Below the pieces are notes generated by a model. It did not search any database and was not told where the DNA came from. It saw nothing but the letters and a program-made list of their open reading frames with translations. A DNA stretch of 45,340 nt from Planctomycetota bacterium (GTDB lineage: Bacteria; Planctomycetota; UBA8742; UBA2392): contig JADLAK010000081.1 in assembly GCA_020848275.1 (NCBI GenBank), positions 1 to 45,340 of the forward strand, written 5' to 3'. Positions within the stretch are counted from its first letter, which is position 1. Each line of letters starts with the position of its first letter. Below, one piece after another: positions 1 through 8,746 of the stretch. The position numbers were made by a program, and so were the translations under genes.

Positions 1-4
1 AGTT

Positions 5-96
5 GTGGGGCGGACATTCTTGTCCGCCCGACCGGCGTAGCCGGTCGAATTGTGGCTCGCAAAGCTCGCCACCGCGGACAGGAATGTCCGCGCCAC
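5..96. repeat. REP/BIME-like inverted hairpin pair
   Basis: The element opens with GTGGG followed by the hairpin GCGGACA-TTCT-TGTCCGC and closes with the inverted unit, whose reverse complement reads GTGGC, GCGGACA-TTCC-TGTCCGC. Between them is a second small palindrome (ACCGGC/GCCGGT). A GTRG head next to a hairpin, in head-to-head pairs, is the REP/BIME layout. It lies just downstream of the minus-strand gene ending at 121. The left edge may continue outside the window. Confidence 0.75.
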
Positions 97-120
97 CTAA
101 AGACAATTATCTTGGACCGC

Positions 121-3100
121 TTAGCGCGGCGGGCTTACAGCGCCCGTCGGGACTTTCGCGAGCGCCATTTTTACGTCGACGAATTCCATCCCCATGCGCG
201 CGTTGCGAAGCGCCTGCAACGCGCCCGGCTTGGCCGCCTTGGGGTCAAGCAGCAATTCCACCGCGTCGAGCACCGCCAAGCCCGGCGCCCAATTGGCGTC
301 GCCGACCACCTTGCGCAGAGCGGGCAATTCCTGGCGGATATCGGCCGCGGTCAAGCCCGCAAGGCGGCGAACCTGCGCCACCGCCAAGCGATCCTTGCGG
401 CTAATCTGCGCGGCCAGAGCCACCGCCTGGTCAGCCAGCGACAACGCCGACTGCCCATCTCCCAGGAGCTTCAGGGTGCATGTCTGCATGAAGTACGAAT
501 CCAGAATCTTCACCGACGCCTGCGTGTCGCGCAGCACCACTGCCGCCTCGGCCAGGGTTTGCCTCGCCTCGGCTGACATGCCAAGCGCCGCCTGGCACAC
601 CGACTGCCGCGCCAGGGCGACGCCCAGGTTGGGCCGGTCGCCGGCATTGCGGTAGGCCTCAACGACGTGGGGCAGCAATTCCATCGCGCCCCTGAAATCG
701 AGGCGTTCGGCCAGGCACATGGCGATGTTGCCGCGGCTTTGAGCCGCCGAATAAAAGTCCTTCAACGATTCCTTGATCTTGAGCGACTCGCGGTAAAGCT
801 CCTCGGCTCGCTTAATGTCGCCAAGGCCGTCGTAGGCCACGCCCAGGTTATTGATCGCCATGGCCTGGCCGCGCCGGTAATTCAGGCGCGTGAAGATGTT
901 CAGGGCCTCCTGCGTCGAGTTGCGCATCAGTTCCGGCTTGCCGTCCTGCTCATAGAGCATTCCGAAGTTCGACAGCAGCTTGCCCTCCTCCAGCTTGAAA
1001 CCCTTGGTGCGCGCGATGTGCAGCGCCTGTTCGTAGGTCTTCTGCGCGGTCGCGGGATCGGCCCGGTAGTGGGCGGAGAGGCCCTCGACCATAAGCGCCG
1101 CAATTTCAGTCCGGGCGTCTCCCACCGCACGCGCAAGGGGCTGGGCGGCGCGCGCCAGCGCCACGGTCTCCTTCAGGTCTCCGGTGTTGATCAACACCGC
1201 CGCCACCTTGGCGTAGAAGGCAGCCAACGGGCCCTGGAGTTCCGGGCGCTTTTCGAGCGCTTCGAGGCCTCCGGGCCGCGAGCGAAGCTCGGCCATCAAC
1301 AATGAGATTCGCTGCTGCGACTCGTGCTTGCGGCCCGCAAGCTCCAGGCCCTCGACCGACCCCAGCAAAAGATTGAGCGCCATCGAAAGCTCGCCCGCAC
1401 CTAGCGCCCATTCCGCGGCCTGCAGGCCGTCGGACAGTCCCCAGCTTTCCGAGGGCTTGGCGGTAAAGCCGCTGGCATTCTGGAAAAGTTTTTTCAGCGC
1501 CATCAGGCGTTCGGTGAAGTGGCGCGCGTGGCGCTCGTACAGCGCGTTGCGCTGTTCGTCGGGTGTGATCTCCTCGTACAGTTTGCGCGCAAACTCGCGC
1601 ACGCTGCCCAGCATCTCGAACAAATACCGGTCGTCGTCGCCCTTGAGTGAAAGCAGGCTCTTGTCGCGCAGGCCAAACACCACATCCATCACGTCCGGCG
1701 GGTTTTCGGTCGCCGCGGTCAGCGCGTTGGTGACATTCAGGGGCGCCTGAACGTCAATTACCGCCTCGGCGCTTTCAAGCGTGAACGGTCCCGCGAACAC
1801 CGCAAGCTGCAGCAAGACCGTCTTTTCCCAGGCGTCCAGCAGCCCGTAACTCCAGTAGATCGCCTCGTGCAGGTTTGTCTGGCGCGAATGCCGGTCGCGC
1901 CCGCGCGAAGCCACCACGTCAAAACCCTTCTGCAGCCGCTGCAACAATTGTTGCGGCGACATCACGTTCAGGCGCGCGGCGGCAAGCTCAATGCCAAGCG
2001 GCACGCCGTCGAGACGCCGGCAGATATCCGACACCGTGGACATGTTGTCGGGCGTCAGCGTAAAGCCCGGCTTGGCCTGCGAAGCGCGCTCGAGGAACAA
2101 CTGCACCGCGGGAAAGCTGGCGATGGATGTGTGCGTGCCCGGCGCCGGCGTCATGCCCACCGTTATCTCGGGCACGGCCAGGGGGCCAAGCTGGTATTCG
2201 ACTTCGCCCTCGACACGCAGCAGTTCACGGCTGGTCACCAGCAGTTTAAGCCGCGGCGCGGTGCGCATCCAGGTTGCCAGCACCTTGGAGTATTTCGCGA
2301 CGCGCTCGAAGGTGTCGAGCACCAGCAGGCAGTGGCGATGCTCCAGCGCCCAGGCCACCTGCTGCGCGGGAGTCACCTTGCCCGGCCGCAACTGGTTATT
2401 CAGGGCCGACATCACGGCTTCGCACAACGCCGTTTCGTCGTGGACCTCGGAAAGGTCGGCAAACCATACGCCGTCGGGGAAATACTGCAGCACATCCGAC
2501 GCCAGCGCCACGGCCAGGCGCGTTTTGCCGCAACCCCCGGGGCCCGTCAGCGTCAGCATACGCGCGCCGCGGTTCTTGAGTTTGGCCGTGTCGCGCACGA
2601 TCTGGCCCGTCGAGGGAACCCCGGGCTGGCGCGCAAGCGTTTCAACGGGCTTGAGCACGGCGGCGAACCTGACTTCGTCACCCAGCAGCAGCGAGCGCAG
2701 CGCCTTGAGTTCGCCCTCGCGCCCGACAAAGGTTGTGGTCTGGGCGGGCAAGTTCGTCGGGTTGTCCGCCGCGGTGCGCAGGTGCCCGAACTTCTTGACC
2801 GGCGCCTCGGCGGGCACAAGCTGGTGGATGAACTCCGGCTCCTCGATGCCCTTGAGGCGGTAGGCGCCCAGTTCCGTCAATTCACAATCTTTGCCGAGGT
2901 CGTCGCGCACGGCGTGCGCCGTGCCCAGCGATAGCAACGTCTGGCCGCCGTGGCCCGCCGCCGAAATGCGCGCCGCGCGGTTGACCGCGGGCCCGAAATA
3001 ATCGGCGCGGCCCGCGCGGTCGAACTCGATCAGGGGATCGCCCATGTGGATGCCGATGCGCACGCGCAAGGCGTCGTCGTGCGGCAGGTGAATTCCCGAC

Positions 3101-3339
3101 AGTCCGCGTTGAACCTCGACGGCGAAGTTTGCGGCGTCCAGCGGCCGCTTGAACACGAGGAAAAACGCGTCGCCCTCGGTCTTGACGACGTATCCGTTGA
3201 GGCGCGCCGCGGCGTCGCTGATCAGCTTGTTGTGGGCGGCAAGATAACCGGCAAACGCATCGCCGTGGCGCTCCCACAAAAGGGTGCTGCCCTCGATGTC
3301 GGTGAAGACCAGTGTGACTGTGCCAGTCGGCGCCTGCAT
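121..3339 (-). CDS. Adenylate/guanylate cyclase - NB-ARC-type ATPase - TPR signalling protein
   Basis: This is a 1072-residue, probably cytoplasmic, multidomain regulator. Residues 1-180 form a class III nucleotidyl cyclase domain, with the metal-binding Asp in FTDIEGST and a second Asp in KTEGDAFF. After a short linker containing FVGRE comes a STAND/NB-ARC type NTPase with Walker A GPGGCGKT, Walker B CLLVLDTFE and the sensor-like TSRELL. The C-terminal ~450 residues are helical TPR-type repeats (for example AINNLGVAYDGLGDIKRAEELY). The architecture resembles the cyclase-ATPase regulators of mycobacteria and many soil bacteria, but I see no C-terminal LuxR-type HTH. It probably makes cAMP in response to a ligand sensed by the repeat domain; the effector is unknown. 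It is transcribed divergently from the hydrolase at 3463. The start has only a weak ribosome site, so the exact N-terminus is moderately certain. Confidence 0.88.
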   Translation of the reverse strand: MQAPTGTVTLVFTDIEGSTLLWERHGDAFAGYLAAHNKLISDAAARLNGYVVKTEGDAFFLVFKRPLDAANFAVEVQRGLSGIHLPHDDALRVRIGIHMGDPLIEFDRAGRADYFGPAVNRAARISAAGHGGQTLLSLGTAHAVRDDLGKDCELTELGAYRLKGIEEPEFIHQLVPAEAPVKKFGHLRTAADNPTNLPAQTTTFVGREGELKALRSLLLGDEVRFAAVLKPVETLARQPGVPSTGQIVRDTAKLKNRGARMLTLTGPGGCGKTRLAVALASDVLQYFPDGVWFADLSEVHDETALCEAVMSALNNQLRPGKVTPAQQVAWALEHRHCLLVLDTFERVAKYSKVLATWMRTAPRLKLLVTSRELLRVEGEVEYQLGPLAVPEITVGMTPAPGTHTSIASFPAVQLFLERASQAKPGFTLTPDNMSTVSDICRRLDGVPLGIELAAARLNVMSPQQLLQRLQKGFDVVASRGRDRHSRQTNLHEAIYWSYGLLDAWEKTVLLQLAVFAGPFTLESAEAVIDVQAPLNVTNALTAATENPPDVMDVVFGLRDKSLLSLKGDDDRYLFEMLGSVREFARKLYEEITPDEQRNALYERHARHFTERLMALKKLFQNASGFTAKPSESWGLSDGLQAAEWALGAGELSMALNLLLGSVEGLELAGRKHESQQRISLLMAELRSRPGGLEALEKRPELQGPLAAFYAKVAAVLINTGDLKETVALARAAQPLARAVGDARTEIAALMVEGLSAHYRADPATAQKTYEQALHIARTKGFKLEEGKLLSNFGMLYEQDGKPELMRNSTQEALNIFTRLNYRRGQAMAINNLGVAYDGLGDIKRAEELYRESLKIKESLKDFYSAAQSRGNIAMCLAERLDFRGAMELLPHVVEAYRNAGDRPNLGVALARQSVCQAALGMSAEARQTLAEAAVVLRDTQASVKILDSYFMQTCTLKLLGDGQSALSLADQAVALAAQISRKDRLAVAQVRRLAGLTAADIRQELPALRKVVGDANWAPGLAVLDAVELLLDPKAAKPGALQALRNARMGMEFVDVKMALAKVPTGAVSPPR

Positions 3340-3462
3340 GAAGTGCCCATCTTGCCGGGGCCCACTGTAGAGGCTTTGGCGGCCGTCCGAAAGAGGCCCC
3401 GCTTGCTCGAAATGGTTCTATACTGCAAACCCCCGCCAAACGCCCCTCCGCCATGGAGCAGC

Positions 3463-4632
3463 ATGAAAACTCTGGCCCGAGCCGCGTTCATCGCCGCCAT
3501 CCTTTTGCTGGGCGTATCGGTCACGTTTGCCGAGAAGAAGCCGGCAAAGCCGACCGCCGCCGAAAAGAAGAAGAAGGAAGAAGCTAACAAGAAGCGGCTT
3601 GCGGAACGCGCCAAACGCGCCAAGGACAACAAGAAAGAAAACGAGGAGATCGGCAAGGACCTGGCGACGCTGCTGCAGAAGTACGAGAAGAAGGGTTTGC
3701 AGGGGGCTGTGCTTATCGCCAAAGACGGGGTTATCGTCTACAAGTCCGGTTTTGGTTACGCCGACGCATCGAACAAGCGCAAGAACGCCGCCGATACGCT
3801 CTTTGACATAGGCTCGGTTTCGAAGCACTTCACGGCGGCGGCGATCCTCAAGCTGGCGGAGCAAGGCAAGCTGAAGCTGGAAGACTCTCTGGACAAGTTT
3901 TTCAAAGACTGTCCCAAGGACAAAGCCAAGATCACCCTGTCGCAACTGTTGAGCCAGTCCTCGGGCATTGCCCGCGACTACGACGCCTATGGATCCAATC
4001 TCGTCGACCGCGACGTGTCGATGAAAGAGCTCCTTGCCATACCTCTGTCCAGCGCGCCGGGAACGAAGTTCGAGTATTCCAACGCCAACTACTACCTCGC
4101 CGGCGCCATCGTTGAAATCGCAAGCAAGGAAACTTACGAGCAGTACCTTGAGAAGAACATTTTCGCGCCCGCGGGCATGAAGGACACCGGCTTCTGCTCC
4201 GACAAAGGCCTTGACCGCAATCGCTCGGCCCGCCGCTACGAAGACGGCCAGGACAAGGGCCTTGCCGTCGACTGGCCCTTCACCTGGGGCCAGCGCGGTT
4301 GCGGCTACATCATTTCGACGGCCGAAGACATGCTCAAGTGGAGTACCGCGCTGGAGGACGAAACGGTCCTGACCGAGGAATCCAAGGAGTTGTATTTCAA
4401 AGAGCACCTCGAGGGCTACGCGTTGGGCTGGTTCAAGCGCAACAGCGAAGGTGACACCGACTACATGTACCACGGCGGCTCCGCACCGGGCGCCCGCGCG
4501 TTTTTTGCCCGCTTCCCGGCGGACGACTTCATGTTCGTGCTGCTGCTGAATTCTTCCAAGGCCGGCGAAGGGTTCGAGTTTGAACTCTGGCCCGAGATCG
4601 AGCACGTCGTGTATGAGCGGATGAAGGGCTAG
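3463..4632 (+). CDS. Exported class C beta-lactamase-family serine hydrolase (copy 1)
   Basis: This 389-residue protein has a signal peptide (basic MKTLAR, then a hydrophobic run ending TFAEK), so it acts outside the cytoplasmic membrane. A Lys/Glu-rich charged segment follows (residues ~25-65). The catalytic domain has the three motifs of the beta-lactamase/penicillin-binding superfamily: SVSK (nucleophile and general base) in DIGSVSKHFTAA, the YSN triad element in FEYSNANYY, and HGG in YHGGSAPGAR. Family members hydrolyse esters or peptides; the substrate cannot be told. An upstream in-frame extension exists, but ATG 3463 is chosen because it gives the signal peptide and follows GGAG. It is a tandem paralogue of the next gene, sharing the charged N-terminal linker. 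Confidence 0.85.
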   Translation: MKTLARAAFIAAILLLGVSVTFAEKKPAKPTAAEKKKKEEANKKRLAERAKRAKDNKKENEEIGKDLATLLQKYEKKGLQGAVLIAKDGVIVYKSGFGYADASNKRKNAADTLFDIGSVSKHFTAAAILKLAEQGKLKLEDSLDKFFKDCPKDKAKITLSQLLSQSSGIARDYDAYGSNLVDRDVSMKELLAIPLSSAPGTKFEYSNANYYLAGAIVEIASKETYEQYLEKNIFAPAGMKDTGFCSDKGLDRNRSARRYEDGQDKGLAVDWPFTWGQRGCGYIISTAEDMLKWSTALEDETVLTEESKELYFKEHLEGYALGWFKRNSEGDTDYMYHGGSAPGARAFFARFPADDFMFVLLLNSSKAGEGFEFELWPEIEHVVYERMKG

Positions 4633-4732
4633 GGAAGGCGGCAAAAAATCGTGCCGGGAATTCCTGTCGCCTGCGCCGTCGCGGCCCGTAACAGGTGCGA
4701 CGCCCTTCACAGATTCCATTCGCGGACCCTGC

Positions 4733-5923
4733 ATGCGGCAACTTGTCACCTTGATCCTGCCGGCATTGTTGCTGACGGCGACCCATACCTGCGTCGACGC
4801 CGCGCCACGCGCCGACAACAAGGCCACGGAGAAGAAACTCCGGGAAGAAGCGAACAAGAAGCGCCTCGCCGACCGCGCCGCCCGCGCCCGCTCCAACAAG
4901 ACGATCAACGAAGACCTCGGCAAAACCATTGCCGCCATCATGAAAGATTTCGCCGAGCAGAAGGGCTTTTCGGGTGTTGTGCTGGTTGAAAAGGACGGCG
5001 TCGAGATCCACAAAGCGGCCTACGGCATGGCCCATGCGGGCGATCGTCGAAAAAACGCCATCGACACGTACTTCGACATGGGGTCGGTGGGCAAACATTT
5101 CACCGCGGCGGCAATCCTTCAGCTTGAGGAACGCAAGAAGCTTTCGCTCGACGATACCCTGCAGAAATACTTCAAGGACGTCCCAAAAGACAAAGCCGGC
5201 ATCACGCTGAAGCAACTGCTCAGCCACAGCTCGGGCATCGGCGCACCGCCGCCGGTCGACGAAATGCCGGACCTGACCAACCGCGACATCGCCATGAAGT
5301 ATTACCTCTCGCTGCCGCTGGCGGGCAAACCCGGCGAACGCTTCGAATACACCAACACCAACTTCAACATCGCCGCGGCAGTCGTTGAACTCGTCTCCAA
5401 GAAGACCTACGAGCAATACGTCCGCGAAAATCTGTTTGTGCCCGCAGGCCTGAAGGAGACGGGCTTTCGGGGAGACAGCTTCCTTTCGCGCCAGCGCGAC
5501 GCGCGTCGCTACGTCAACAAGATCGACAAGGGCTCGATGATTGACCGCGGCTACACGTGGGTTCATCGCGGGGCGGGCTTCCTGGTTTCCTGCGTCTCGG
5601 ACATGCAGAAGTGGAGTCGCGCACTGGAGGACGAAACAATCCTGACAGAAGAATCCAAGACAAAGTGGCGTACGGCGGTCGTGGATATCGGCGGACTTGG
5701 CTGGTACATCAACGACTCGGATGGCCAGTGTTGCATGTCGCATGGCGGAAAAACACCGGGCGGCCGCGCTTACTTCGTGCGATACCCCGAAGCCGACTTC
5801 ATGTTCGTGTTCTTCATGAACTCGATCAAGAATGACGACGACGTGGAACTTCGCAACGAGGTAAAAGCAGTCATCGAGGACACGATTGTCCGGGCGCTGC
5901 GCGGCGACCCCACTGACGACTGA
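4733..5923 (+). CDS. Exported class C beta-lactamase-family serine hydrolase (copy 2)
   Basis: A 396-residue paralogue of the preceding gene, 100 bp downstream on the same strand. It has an N-terminal signal peptide (hydrophobic LVTLILPALLL, cleavage likely after CVDA). The same charged linker, EANKKRLADRAARAR, precedes the catalytic domain. Motifs are SVGK in DMGSVGKHFTAA, YTN in FEYTNTNFN, and HGG in SHGGKTPGGRAYF, so all three catalytic elements are intact. The conserved spacing between motifs and the shared linker show a local duplication. A lipobox is not evident, since the Cys near residue 20 lacks the right preceding residues. The role is probably periplasmic or surface hydrolysis; the substrate is unknown. 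Confidence 0.85.
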   Translation: MRQLVTLILPALLLTATHTCVDAAPRADNKATEKKLREEANKKRLADRAARARSNKTINEDLGKTIAAIMKDFAEQKGFSGVVLVEKDGVEIHKAAYGMAHAGDRRKNAIDTYFDMGSVGKHFTAAAILQLEERKKLSLDDTLQKYFKDVPKDKAGITLKQLLSHSSGIGAPPPVDEMPDLTNRDIAMKYYLSLPLAGKPGERFEYTNTNFNIAAAVVELVSKKTYEQYVRENLFVPAGLKETGFRGDSFLSRQRDARRYVNKIDKGSMIDRGYTWVHRGAGFLVSCVSDMQKWSRALEDETILTEESKTKWRTAVVDIGGLGWYINDSDGQCCMSHGGKTPGGRAYFVRYPEADFMFVFFMNSIKNDDDVELRNEVKAVIEDTIVRALRGDPTDD

Positions 5924-6085
5924 CTCAGCCCAACGCGGACGGGTTCTTGATCGGGCCACGGCTCTGTCATTGTTGTTTCGCGGGTCGCAACCCGGCTTGA
6001 CGCAGGGCCGGCTCTGGGCAAACTCACCACCATGACCAGCCTTCCTCATATCTGAGTCCGCCGCAGCCGTCGCGTGCCGATTAAC

Positions 6086-6097
6086 TTGACCCGTCAA
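6086..6097. promoter_or_regulatory. Short palindrome upstream of acyl-CoA dehydrogenase gene, possible operator
   Basis: The sequence TTGACCCGTCAA is a perfect 5-bp inverted repeat around CC, 46 bp before the start at 6143. Its position would suit a repressor operator in a 5' untranslated region. No regulator gene is adjacent and the palindrome is short, so chance is possible. The rest of the 5924-6142 gap shows nothing recognisable. Confidence 0.25.
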
Positions 6098-6142
6098 CAT
6101 TAGCCCCGGCGCCGTGCGCCGATGGGCGCACAGGAGCCAGCC

Positions 6143-7309
6143 ATGGGCCACATCTACGGTCTCAACGAAGCACAACAGAAGTACGCCGCCACAGCATCCA
6201 ACCTCGCCAAAGAAGTCCTTTCGAAATACGCCGCCGACGTGGACAAGTCGGGCCGTTACCCGCGCGAAAGCATGGAAGCCATTGCCAGGGCCGGGCTCTA
6301 TGGCCTGTGCCTGCCGACAACCGTCGGCGGCCAGGGCCAGCCGCCGCGCGTCTTTGCCGCGGTCGCGGAAGAACTCGCGCAGGGTTGCGCCAGCAGTGCG
6401 ATGGTTTACGTCATGCACGTGACGGCGGCGCAACAGATTGCCGCCAGCGCCACGCTCAAGAACAAGGACGCGCTGCTCAAGGAAATCTGCGCGGGCAAGC
6501 ACCTCACGACACTGGCGTTCTCCGAACGAGGCTCGCGTTCGCAGTTCTGGGCGCCGGTCAGCAAGATGTCCGAGAACGGCGGCAACCTGACGACCAGCGC
6601 GTTCAAGAGCTGGGTCACGACCGCGGGCAACGCCGACAGTTACGTATCGAGCGCGCAGAAGCCCGGCGCCGCTTCGCCGATGGAAAGCACGCTCTACCTC
6701 GTACGCAAGGGCGCCAGGGGTTTGAAGATCGCGGGCTCCTTTGACGGCCTGGGCCTGCGCGGCAATGATTCGGCGCCTGTCGAGCTGGTCAACGTCGCGG
6801 TGCCCAGGGACGACCTCTTGACGGGTCAAGGCGACGGCGCAGGCGGCATGTTGACGGTCGTGCTCCCCTGGTTCGTTGTCGGGACCGCGGCGATGGCCAA
6901 CGGCCTGTGCCTTGCCGCCGTCAACGCGACGCAGGGCCACCTTGTGGGCGCTGGCTTCGACCACACCGGCACAAAGCTGCGCGATCTGCCCAACCTGCGC
7001 GCGCGCCTGACCGAGATGAATGTACGCGCCCAGCAATCGCGCGCGCTGCTTGGTTACACCGTCGGCGAAATGGAAAAGCCAAACGACTTCACACCGCTGT
7101 GGGTGCTGCAGTCCCGGCTCGCCGCGCTTGAGGCCGCCACGGAAGTAACGGACCTCGCGATGAAGGCTTGCGGCGGCGCGGCGTTCAGCAAGCAGTTGCC
7201 GATCGAGCGTTTGTTCCGCGACGCGCGCGCGGGCTGGGTGATGGCGCCGACAGTCGATCACCTGAAGGAGTTCACCGGCCGCGCTCTGACAGGCCTGCCG
7301 CTGTTCTAA
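6143..7309 (+). CDS. Acyl-CoA dehydrogenase-family flavoprotein
   Basis: A 388-residue cytoplasmic protein with the acyl-CoA dehydrogenase fold. It has an N-terminal helical domain (YPRESMEAIARAGLYGLCLP, typical of the family), a central beta-barrel, and a C-terminal helical domain with KACGGAAFSKQLPIERLFRD, the flavin and dimer-contact motif. The usual IYEGT segment that carries the catalytic Glu in medium- and short-chain enzymes is replaced by VMAPTVDHLKEF. It may therefore place the base elsewhere, as some family members do, or catalyse a different flavin reaction such as a DszC-like monooxygenation. ATG 6143 is preferred over 6122 because AGGAG sits six bases before it. No electron-transfer flavoprotein genes are nearby. 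Confidence 0.85.
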   Translation: MGHIYGLNEAQQKYAATASNLAKEVLSKYAADVDKSGRYPRESMEAIARAGLYGLCLPTTVGGQGQPPRVFAAVAEELAQGCASSAMVYVMHVTAAQQIAASATLKNKDALLKEICAGKHLTTLAFSERGSRSQFWAPVSKMSENGGNLTTSAFKSWVTTAGNADSYVSSAQKPGAASPMESTLYLVRKGARGLKIAGSFDGLGLRGNDSAPVELVNVAVPRDDLLTGQGDGAGGMLTVVLPWFVVGTAAMANGLCLAAVNATQGHLVGAGFDHTGTKLRDLPNLRARLTEMNVRAQQSRALLGYTVGEMEKPNDFTPLWVLQSRLAALEAATEVTDLAMKACGGAAFSKQLPIERLFRDARAGWVMAPTVDHLKEFTGRALTGLPLF

Positions 7310-7311
7310 CC

Positions 7312-7376
7312 GTGGGGCGGCCTTCCAGCCTGCCTCACGTTTCGAGTTACGTATGGCAGGCAGGATGCCTGCCTCA
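7312..7376. repeat. REP-like hairpin pair after stop codon
   Basis: It starts with GTGGG two bases after the TAA stop and ends CTCAC. The clear hairpin is GGCAGGCA-GGA-TGCCTGCC (7355-7373). The first unit is an imperfect version of the same design. It occupies nearly the whole spacer before the next gene. Confidence 0.6.
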
Positions 7377-7387
7377 CGGGAGTATCC

Positions 7388-8197
7388 ATGCCTGACGAAA
7401 CGATTCTGCTGGGTGCGGTGGCTTACGACGCGAAGGTCGTCCCGATCTGGGAGGGCATCCGCGACCACTTCCGCGAACAGAATGTCGCGATGGACTTCTG
7501 CCTGTTCTCGAATTACGAGCGCCAGGTCGAATCGTTGCTTGCCGGCCACATCGACGTCGCCTGGAACACGCCGCTGGCGCACGTCCGCATCCGCAAGCGC
7601 ACCGAGGGGACGTCGTTGTCGCTGGGCATGCGCGACAGCGATCGCGACTTCAAAGCCCGCTTGATCGTGCGCAAGGACGCGGGCATCAAGAAGCTGAAGG
7701 ACCTTGAGGGCAAAATACTCGCGGTCGGGTCGCGCGACAGCACGCAAGCGCGCATTCTGCCGCTGCATTTCCTTAAGAAGGAAGGCGTCGACCTCGGCAG
7801 GGTCAAGCAACTCGCGTTTGACACGGACCTCGGCAAGCACGGCGACACCGGCACCAGCGAACTCGACGTGCTCAAGGCGCTCAACGAGGGCAAAGCGCAG
7901 GCCGGCACACTCGGCGACCTGATCTGGGTGCTTGAGCAGGCGGCCGGCCGCATCGACACCAAAAAGCTCGATTCGTTCTGGACCACGCCGGGCTTCGACC
8001 ACTGCATGTTCGACGCGCTGCCGACGCTGAGCAATGCCAAGGCCGAGGGATTCAAGAAGGCGTTGTTTGCGATGAAGTACGACAATCCCAAACATCGCCG
8101 CCTTCTCGATCTCGAGGGCCTCAAACAGTGGATGCCGCCGCGCGAGGAAGGCTACGCCTCGCTGACCGCCGCCCTCGACGACCAGAAATACTGGTAG
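7388..8197 (+). CDS. PhnD-like phosphate/phosphonate-type substrate-binding protein lacking a signal peptide
   Basis: A 269-residue protein of the PhnD/SsuA-like periplasmic binding-protein fold. Recognisable features are SLLAGHIDVAWNTPLAHV (the first-lobe ligand loop), KDLEGKILAVGSRDSTQAR (the canonical GKxxAxGxxxSxS-type segment) and a second lobe through GDLIWVLEQ. Known members bind phosphonates, phosphite or related oxyanions for an ABC importer. Here the sequence begins directly with the first beta strand (MPDETILLGAVAYD) and has neither signal peptide nor lipobox. There is no permease or ATPase gene alongside. It may be a cytoplasmic sensor or enzyme-like relative rather than a transporter component. 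Confidence 0.75.
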   Translation: MPDETILLGAVAYDAKVVPIWEGIRDHFREQNVAMDFCLFSNYERQVESLLAGHIDVAWNTPLAHVRIRKRTEGTSLSLGMRDSDRDFKARLIVRKDAGIKKLKDLEGKILAVGSRDSTQARILPLHFLKKEGVDLGRVKQLAFDTDLGKHGDTGTSELDVLKALNEGKAQAGTLGDLIWVLEQAAGRIDTKKLDSFWTTPGFDHCMFDALPTLSNAKAEGFKKALFAMKYDNPKHRRLLDLEGLKQWMPPREEGYASLTAALDDQKYW

Positions 8198-8228
8198 GAC
8201 ACGCTGCCGACTAAGGTAAACTGGGCCT

Positions 8229-8462
8229 ATGGCACCCGACCAAGTCACCGTTGACGGAAAGAGCCTCGACCAACTGTCGGCGGAAGAGCAGTTGGAGTTG
8301 ATCGGATTGATCTGGAAGATGTTGTCAAAGAACGTGGCGCAAAACCCCGCGCCCCAGTGGCAGATTGACCTGGCGCGCGAACGGGCGGCGGCGCTGGACA
8401 AGAACCCGCGCGGCGCCCAGGACATGCGCGCAGCGCTCAATACCCGCGGTAAGCCAGTCTGA
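8229..8462 (+). CDS. Addiction-module antitoxin (Unstab_antitox / TIGR02574-like)
   Basis: A 77-residue protein. The LSAEEQLELIGLIWKML segment followed by P-x-WQIDLARERAAALDKNP matches the small addiction-module component family that pairs with ParE/RelE toxins. It would bind and neutralise the toxin encoded by the next gene and autoregulate the pair. The stop codon overlaps the toxin start (ATG at 8462), so translation is probably coupled. No DNA-binding domain is obvious, as is usual for this short family. Confidence 0.8.
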   Translation: MAPDQVTVDGKSLDQLSAEEQLELIGLIWKMLSKNVAQNPAPQWQIDLARERAAALDKNPRGAQDMRAALNTRGKPV

Positions 8463-8740
8463 TGCCGATTGTCAAACTCTCGGCTGAAGCGACCGCCGAT
8501 TACCAACAAGCATTTGACTGGTACGAGTTGCAACAACCCGGAGTTGGCGACAAGTTCAAAGCCTGTTTGTTGTCCATGCTGGACATTATCGCCCGTTTCC
8601 CATCCGCCTTTCCTGAAATTGACCCGGGAACGCGTAAAGCCGTATTGACCGACTATCCATTTATCGTCCTCTACCAGACTCGGCGCGACGCGATTTACGT
8701 TACAGCCGTCGGTCATGCGAGTCGTGAACCGCTGTTCTAA
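8462..8740 (+). CDS. RelE/ParE-family toxin
   Basis: A 92-residue protein of the RelE/ParE fold. It has an N-terminal AEATADYQQAFDWYELQQPGV helix pair typical of ParE-like toxins, a central RFPSAFPEI segment, then strands RKAVLTDYPFIVLYQ and AIYVTAVGHASRE. The family acts as gyrase poisons or ribosome-dependent mRNases; sequence alone does not decide between them. The ORF is complete, with no frameshift, and its start overlaps the antitoxin stop, so the module looks functional. Confidence 0.85.
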   Translation: MPIVKLSAEATADYQQAFDWYELQQPGVGDKFKACLLSMLDIIARFPSAFPEIDPGTRKAVLTDYPFIVLYQTRRDAIYVTAVGHASREPLF

Positions 8741-8746
8741 GCTTCG

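Noticed and set aside
2950..3462. N-terminal extension of the first serine hydrolase (171 more codons).
   Set aside because: It overlaps the divergent cyclase gene antisense, and the internal ATG at 3463 begins a standard signal peptide.
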